Source of the DNA: Acidobacteriaceae bacterium
GTDB lineage: Bacteria; Acidobacteriota; Terriglobia; Bryobacterales; Bryobacteraceae
Length of the DNA: 9,767 nucleotides
NCBI GenBank assembly: GCA_019245255.1
Contig: JAFARV010000254.1
Coordinates: 1-9,767 of the forward strand
Direction: 5' to 3'
Position 1 is the first letter of the stretch. Each line of letters opens with the position of its first letter. The notes beneath the pieces are model-generated. The model worked only from the letters and a program-made list of their open reading frames with translations, did not search any database and had not been told where the DNA came from. Shown here one piece after another: positions 7,216 to 9,767 of the stretch. A program made the position numbers and the translations under genes.

Positions 7216-7285
7216 GCACGGATTTGGGTTTGAGGAGTGGCGGGGCATTGGCATGGGTGCTACGAAATTGGATTCAAACTGCGGG

Positions 7286-7313
7286 ATTATGCTGCAACCG
7301 AGGACCGAATCAA
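7286..7313 (-). promoter_or_regulatory. Sigma70-like promoter for the phoH-ybeY-era operon
   Basis: Read on the minus strand, TTGATT (7313-7308) is followed after 16 nt by CATAAT (7291-7286): four and five matches to the -35 and -10 consensus. The start site would be near 7279, giving a leader of about 220 nt before the phoH ATG. This is the best promoter match in the window, but it is only a sequence match. Confidence 0.5.
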
Positions 7314-7330
7314 GTGGGAGGCAGGGGCGT

Positions 7331-7336
7331 TAGAAT
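7331..7336 (+). promoter_or_regulatory. Possible -10 element of the toxin-antitoxin operon
   Basis: TAGAAT (five of six consensus positions) ends 10 nt before the antitoxin ATG at 7347, so a transcript would start near 7343 and be almost leaderless. The -35 position has no good match and coincides with the -35 hexamer of the divergent phoH promoter. An alternative reading is that the transcript starts further upstream. Confidence 0.25.
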
Positions 7337-7346
7337 ATGAAAGCCG

Positions 7347-7586
7347 ATGAATTATCAGGAGCGAATCGTCCGTGATCAACGCATCGCGGGTGGCGAACCA
7401 GTGTTCAAGGGCACGCGAGTGACGCTGAGGACGGTGCTTGCAAGCTTGGCAGAAGGGGCAGCTACGGCCGAAATTCTGGCCGACTTTCCGACACTTTCGG
7501 AAGAAGACGTGCGCGCCGCCATCGCGTTTGCCGCCACATCAGCGCAAGAAGACCTTCCGCTCACTGAATTACCCGTCAAGCGGTGA
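7347..7586 (+). CDS. DUF433 antitoxin-type protein
   Basis: The protein has 79 residues, a typical DUF433 length. The family hallmark is clear: RIVRDQRIAGGEPVFKGTRV (residues 6-25), followed by a helix-rich part with the winged-helix-like segment ILADFPTLSEEDVRAAI (43-59). DUF433 proteins are DNA-binding-type antitoxins of type II modules paired with PIN-like DUF5615 toxins: they neutralise the toxin and probably repress their own promoter. An in-frame TGA at 7338-7340 rules out a longer N-terminus. No Shine-Dalgarno sequence is correctly spaced before 7347; AGGGG at 7323-7327 is instead spaced for an out-of-frame ATG at 7337. The stop overlaps the toxin start (GTGA), the usual coupling in such pairs. 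Confidence 0.88.
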   Translation: MNYQERIVRDQRIAGGEPVFKGTRVTLRTVLASLAEGAATAEILADFPTLSEEDVRAAIAFAATSAQEDLPLTELPVKR

Positions 7587-7942
7587 AAATCAAGCTCGAT
7601 GAGAATTTGCCCGAGCGCTTGGTCCCTGAACTGGTGTCGCTGGGGCACGACACTGACACGGTCCATGCCGAGCACTTGGACGGAAGAGATGACAACGACA
7701 TTTGGCAAGCAGCACAGTCCGGCGGCCGGCTGCTGATCACGCAGGATTTGGACTTCTCCGACATGCGCCGATTTGTGCCGGGCACACACGCAGGATTGCT
7801 ACTCGTGCGCCTCGCCCAGCCCGGTCGGGACGCCTTGGTCGCGCGTGTTGCCGCGTTGTTCGCGACGGAACCTGTCGAGGACTGGCGAGGTTGTCTTATA
7901 GTCGCGACTGATCACAAATTGCGCGTCAGGCGGCCCAGCTGA
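7583..7942 (+). CDS. DUF5615 PIN-like toxin
   Basis: The protein has 119 residues and starts at GTG, sharing GTGA with the antitoxin stop. The N-terminus KIKLDENLP with D6 and E7, the acidic pair-rich middle (D36, D37, D39) and LLITQDLDFSD (residues 50-60, D55 and D57) are the typical DUF5615 (Mut7-C/PIN-like) metal-binding pattern. PIN-fold toxins are Mg2+-dependent ribonucleases, and DUF5615 members are found beside DUF433 antitoxins. The acidic residues expected for activity appear intact and no frame break is seen, so the module looks functional. RNA target specificity cannot be read from the sequence. The biological role (stress response or locus maintenance) is an inference. Confidence 0.87.
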   Translation: MKIKLDENLPERLVPELVSLGHDTDTVHAEHLDGRDDNDIWQAAQSGGRLLITQDLDFSDMRRFVPGTHAGLLLVRLAQPGRDALVARVAALFATEPVEDWRGCLIVATDHKLRVRRPS

Positions 7943-8094
7943 AGCGGGTTCCGCGGCTAATCGACGACTCGCCAGGAGCTGAGGGTCTGAACCGTTGCTC
8001 AATGTTCAATGGAGTAGAACTGTTTACGGCCAGAGTGGCCGCGCCACCCGGATTGCTTTCACCCCATCGACAGCCGGAAGCGGAAAATAGGTTC

Positions 8095-8841
8095 GTGAAC
8101 GATTTCCGCCTGGACGGCAAAACTGCCCTTATAACCGGAGGGGCAAGTGGTATTGGTGAAGCAACAGCCCGCCTTTTTGCAGACGTCGGCGCCCGAGTTC
8201 TTATCGTCGATATCGATGAGCAGCGAGCATCCGCGGTCGCTCAGGCGCTCCCAAACTCACTCAAGTTCGTATGCGACATAACCGATGAGAATCAGGTAGC
8301 AGCACTCTTTGGATCCATTGACGCCTTGGACATTCTGGTGAATTGTGCCGGCATCGGACTCGTAGGCGGCATCGAGGAGACCGAGTTGGGTGATTTCCAG
8401 CGTCTCTTCCGGGTCAACGTCGATGGCACTTTTCTTGTGACCCGCGCGGCCCTACCCTTGCTCAGGAAATCGCATGGCTCGGTAGTTAATATTGGGTCCG
8501 TGGCGGGACTCGTCGGAGTGAAACGCAGGTTCGCCTACTGTGCCACCAAAGGAGCGGTAATTGCCATGACGAGACAGCTAGCGGTCGATTACCCGACGGA
8601 AATCCGGGCCAACTGCATCACCCCGGGCACCGTCGACAGTCCTTTCGTCGAAGGCTACCTGGAGAAATATCATCGGCATGAGAAAGAAAAGGTCCGATTG
8701 GAACTGAATCAGAGACAACCTATTGGTCGGCTGGGACGGCCTGATGAGATCGCCAAACTCGCGCTATACATCAGCTCGCCGGCCGCGGATTTTATGCATG
8801 GTTCGGTCGTCACGATCGATGGGGGATGGACGGCGGCCTGA
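8095..8841 (+). CDS. Short-chain dehydrogenase, DHRS6 / keto-deoxy-fuconate dehydrogenase type
   Basis: From GTG at 8095 the protein has 248 residues, the normal size for a classical SDR. An ATG at 8002 in the same frame would add 31 residues without SDR similarity, so I prefer 8095 (GGA 10 nt upstream). Motifs: cofactor loop TGGASGIG (14-21), D39 at the end of strand 2, favouring NAD(H) over NADP(H), NCAG (83-86), N108, S135, and Y148-x3-K152. The C-terminal part NCITPGTVDSPF, then QRQPIGRLGRPDEIA, and the end IDGGW resemble the DHRS6 and 2-keto-3-deoxy-L-fuconate dehydrogenase branch, where the Arg-Gln pair helps bind a carboxylated substrate. The exact substrate is uncertain. No other sugar-acid gene is in view, so it stands alone after the toxin-antitoxin pair. 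Confidence 0.86.
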   Translation: MNDFRLDGKTALITGGASGIGEATARLFADVGARVLIVDIDEQRASAVAQALPNSLKFVCDITDENQVAALFGSIDALDILVNCAGIGLVGGIEETELGDFQRLFRVNVDGTFLVTRAALPLLRKSHGSVVNIGSVAGLVGVKRRFAYCATKGAVIAMTRQLAVDYPTEIRANCITPGTVDSPFVEGYLEKYHRHEKEKVRLELNQRQPIGRLGRPDEIAKLALYISSPAADFMHGSVVTIDGGWTAA

Positions 8842-8868
8842 TAACGTAATGCGCGTTAAATGTTTTCG

Positions 8869-8897
8869 TTGACGCGATTTGCAGAACTACTTAGGAT
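8869..8897 (+). promoter_or_regulatory. Candidate sigma70-like promoter of the transpeptidase gene
   Basis: TTGACG (8869-8874) is followed after exactly 17 nt by TAGGAT (8892-8897). The -35 is a five-of-six match, the -10 weaker (first, second and last consensus bases kept). A start near 8904 would give a leader of about 130 nt. AGGA (8893-8896) and TCCT (8906-8909) form an imperfect inverted repeat over the -10 region, a conceivable operator. Confidence 0.45.
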
Positions 8898-8910
8898 ATA
8901 AGTATTCCTG

Positions 8911-8953
8911 ATCGCGCCGGGCTTTACTATATTCCAACTACGGATGGCGCGAT
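8911..8953 (+). promoter_or_regulatory. Stem-loop in the transpeptidase leader (8-bp inverted repeat)
   Basis: ATCGCGCC (8911-8918) and GGCGCGAT (8946-8953) are perfect inverted complements with a 27-nt loop. If transcription starts near 8904, the hairpin lies almost at the 5' end of the mRNA, where such stems often stabilise the transcript. It could alternatively be a DNA-level operator. No known riboswitch consensus was recognised in it. Confidence 0.45.
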
Positions 8954-9018
8954 AGAGCGGTGAGACTTTTGAACGGTTTTTCATTTTGTAACAGTAGCGC
9001 AAAGGGCGGTTTCCTCAA

Positions 9019-9032
9019 GAGAGAGGTCTCTC
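9019..9032 (+). promoter_or_regulatory. Ribosome binding site inside a short palindrome
   Basis: GAGAGAGGTCTCTC has six complementary pairs around GG. The Shine-Dalgarno-like AGAGG (9022-9026) lies inside it, seven nt from the ATG at 9034. A five-pair stem with an AGGT loop would partly hide the site. This start is supported by the SD spacing and by the signal peptide that follows. Confidence 0.4.
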
Positions 9033-9033
9033 G

Positions 9034-9767
9034 ATGAACCTCCAGAAGTGTATTCGTTTTGGTGTTTGCCTTGCGGCCATGTCGGTCCTGGCGGTGGCAC
9101 AGAGCACCCCGGCAGCTAATACGAGTACGAAGAAGCATCATCACAAGCGTCATAGTCACCCTCACGTCGTTTCCGTTTCAGAAACTGTCACGCAGGCGGC
9201 TGTTCTGCGCACGGATCGCCCGTCTCAGGCAAAAGTTGCGATAGCGCGCCGGCGACGCGGGAAGCGGGTCTTTTTCAATCCGTGGACCGAGCCAACCTAC
9301 GGCGATTCAACAATCGGGGACAACATTGAAGGCGAAGACGCGATGGTGCGAAAGGCAGCGGTCGATGCGCTCGGTCCCTACAACGGAGCCGTCGTTGTCT
9401 CTGACCCGAACAGCGGTCGAATATTGAGTATTGTTAATCAAAAGCTCGCGTTGAAGGGCGCCTTCCAGCCCTGCTCAACGGTTAAGGTCATGGTTTCGCT
9501 GGCATCCCTGAGCGAAGGACTTGTCAATTCAGAAACTCCCGTCCGGCTCACGCGGCGCTTTTCGATGAACATGACCCGGGCGCTCGCCACCTCAAACAAC
9601 ATGTATTTCGCGCATCTTGGCCAGGAGCTTGGCTTCGACCGTGTTGTGAAGTACGGCAAACTCTTCGGCATGGGCGAGAAAGCGGGACTGGACATTGCGG
9701 GTGAAGAACCTGGTTACCTGGCCAGCGAACCGCCCAACAGCGGTGTCGGCATGATGACCAGCTTCGG
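9034..9767 (+). CDS. Penicillin-binding transpeptidase-domain protein, 3' end cut by window
   Basis: 244 codons are visible and the frame remains open to the window end. Residues 1-22 are a signal peptide (hydrophobic core FGVCLAAMSVLAV, likely cleavage near AQS). A His/Lys-rich patch (KKHHHKRHSHPH, 33-44) and an Arg-rich patch (ARRRRGKR, 71-78) follow. The transpeptidase domain starts near 115, with the active-site SxxK as S148-TV-K151 (in FQPCSTVKV) and SNN at 187-189 (ALATSNNMYFAHLGQ). The third motif, KTG, would lie beyond the window. Such serine acyl enzymes cross-link peptidoglycan in the periplasm and are targets of beta-lactams. No transglycosylase or N-terminal dimerisation domain is present, so this looks like a stand-alone transpeptidase. 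C147 before the active Ser, where PBPs usually have Gly, is a mild oddity. It has its own promoter-like element upstream. Confidence 0.85.
   Translation, partial: MNLQKCIRFGVCLAAMSVLAVAQSTPAANTSTKKHHHKRHSHPHVVSVSETVTQAAVLRTDRPSQAKVAIARRRRGKRVFFNPWTEPTYGDSTIGDNIEGEDAMVRKAAVDALGPYNGAVVVSDPNSGRILSIVNQKLALKGAFQPCSTVKVMVSLASLSEGLVNSETPVRLTRRFSMNMTRALATSNNMYFAHLGQELGFDRVVKYGKLFGMGEKAGLDIAGEEPGYLASEPPNSGVGMMTSF

Larger units (their letters stand above)
7059..7346. other. Divergent intergenic region between phoH operon and toxin-antitoxin pair
   Basis: The 288-bp region has no convincing gene. For the minus strand it holds two candidate promoters and a leader with several stem-loops: CTGGCG/CGCCGG around loop CGGA (7178-7193, one G.T pair), GCCTC/GAGGC (7139-7165, enclosing GCAC/GTGC), and the palindrome CCGCGCGCGG (7127-7136). 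For the plus strand it holds a TAGAAT hexamer just before the antitoxin start. An imperfect inverted repeat (GATTC 7271-7275, GAATC 7307-7311) brackets the phoH promoter and could be an operator, but it is short. Confidence 0.6.

Noticed and set aside
7376..7789. 137-codon open frame on the minus strand across the toxin-antitoxin pair
   Set aside because: It is antisense to two genes with strong family motifs and a GTGA junction, and the translated product has no recognisable pattern.
8027..8041. Hairpin CGGCCA/TGGCCG with a GAG loop, as a terminator of the toxin-antitoxin operon
   Set aside because: The stem is good, but it is followed by GC-rich sequence without a T tract, so there is no support for intrinsic termination.
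8842..8868. TAACG/CGTTA inverted repeat followed by TGTTTTCG as a terminator of the dehydrogenase gene
   Set aside because: The stem has only five pairs, is AT-containing and has an interrupted T run. It also overlaps the next promoter region.
8869..8902. Promoter reading with TTGACG and TATAAG (8897-8902)
   Set aside because: The spacer would be 22 nt, too long. The TAGGAT hexamer at 17 nt was preferred.

Overview
The window looks like a chromosomal segment of a GC-rich, diderm-type soil bacterium. The Acidobacteriota are my best guess. This is inferred from gene content: a PhoH/YbeY/CNNM/Era run, S41-type and BON periplasmic proteins, and an export-signal-bearing penicillin-binding transpeptidase with a basic linker. 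No rRNA or other marker fixes the lineage. There is no sign of phage, insertion sequence or CRISPR.

Left edge (1-1389, + strand): the last 59 codons of a DUF2339-type polytopic membrane protein overlap the start of a complete DUF3999-type protein (signal peptide, beta-rich exported body, C-terminal membrane anchor). The two probably form an envelope pair of unknown function.

Centre (7058 down to 1404, - strand): a compact six-gene operon runs phoH (ybeZ-type ATPase), ybeY (endoribonuclease / 16S maturation), a CNNM/CBS/CorC membrane protein, era (30S assembly GTPase), a small exported BON-domain protein and an S41-like exported protein with a PDZ domain. Junctions are an 11-nt gap, three 4-nt stop/start overlaps (ATGA, GTGA, ATGA) and an 80-nt overlap. 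The first four genes are a well-known ribosome-maturation/RNA-quality cluster with a membrane CBS partner. The last two are periplasmic add-ons. The S41-like protein has Gly where the nucleophilic Ser is expected and carries two tandem copies of its N-terminal helical unit, so it may be a pseudoprotease.

Divergent region (7059-7346): it carries a good sigma70-like promoter for the phoH operon (TTGATT-16-CATAAT, - strand), a second possible extended -10 element, and a leader rich in stem-loops. A DUF433/DUF5615 toxin-antitoxin pair (7347-7942, + strand) begins immediately on the other side. It is followed by an orphan short-chain dehydrogenase of the DHRS6 / 2-keto-3-deoxy-L-fuconate dehydrogenase type (8095-8841).

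Right edge (8842-9767, + strand): a promoter-like element and a structured 5' leader precede a penicillin-binding transpeptidase that is truncated by the window end. It has a signal peptide, a His/Arg-rich linker, and visible SxxK and SNN motifs. The leader has a perfect 8-bp inverted repeat with a 27-nt loop, and the ribosome binding site lies inside a short palindrome.
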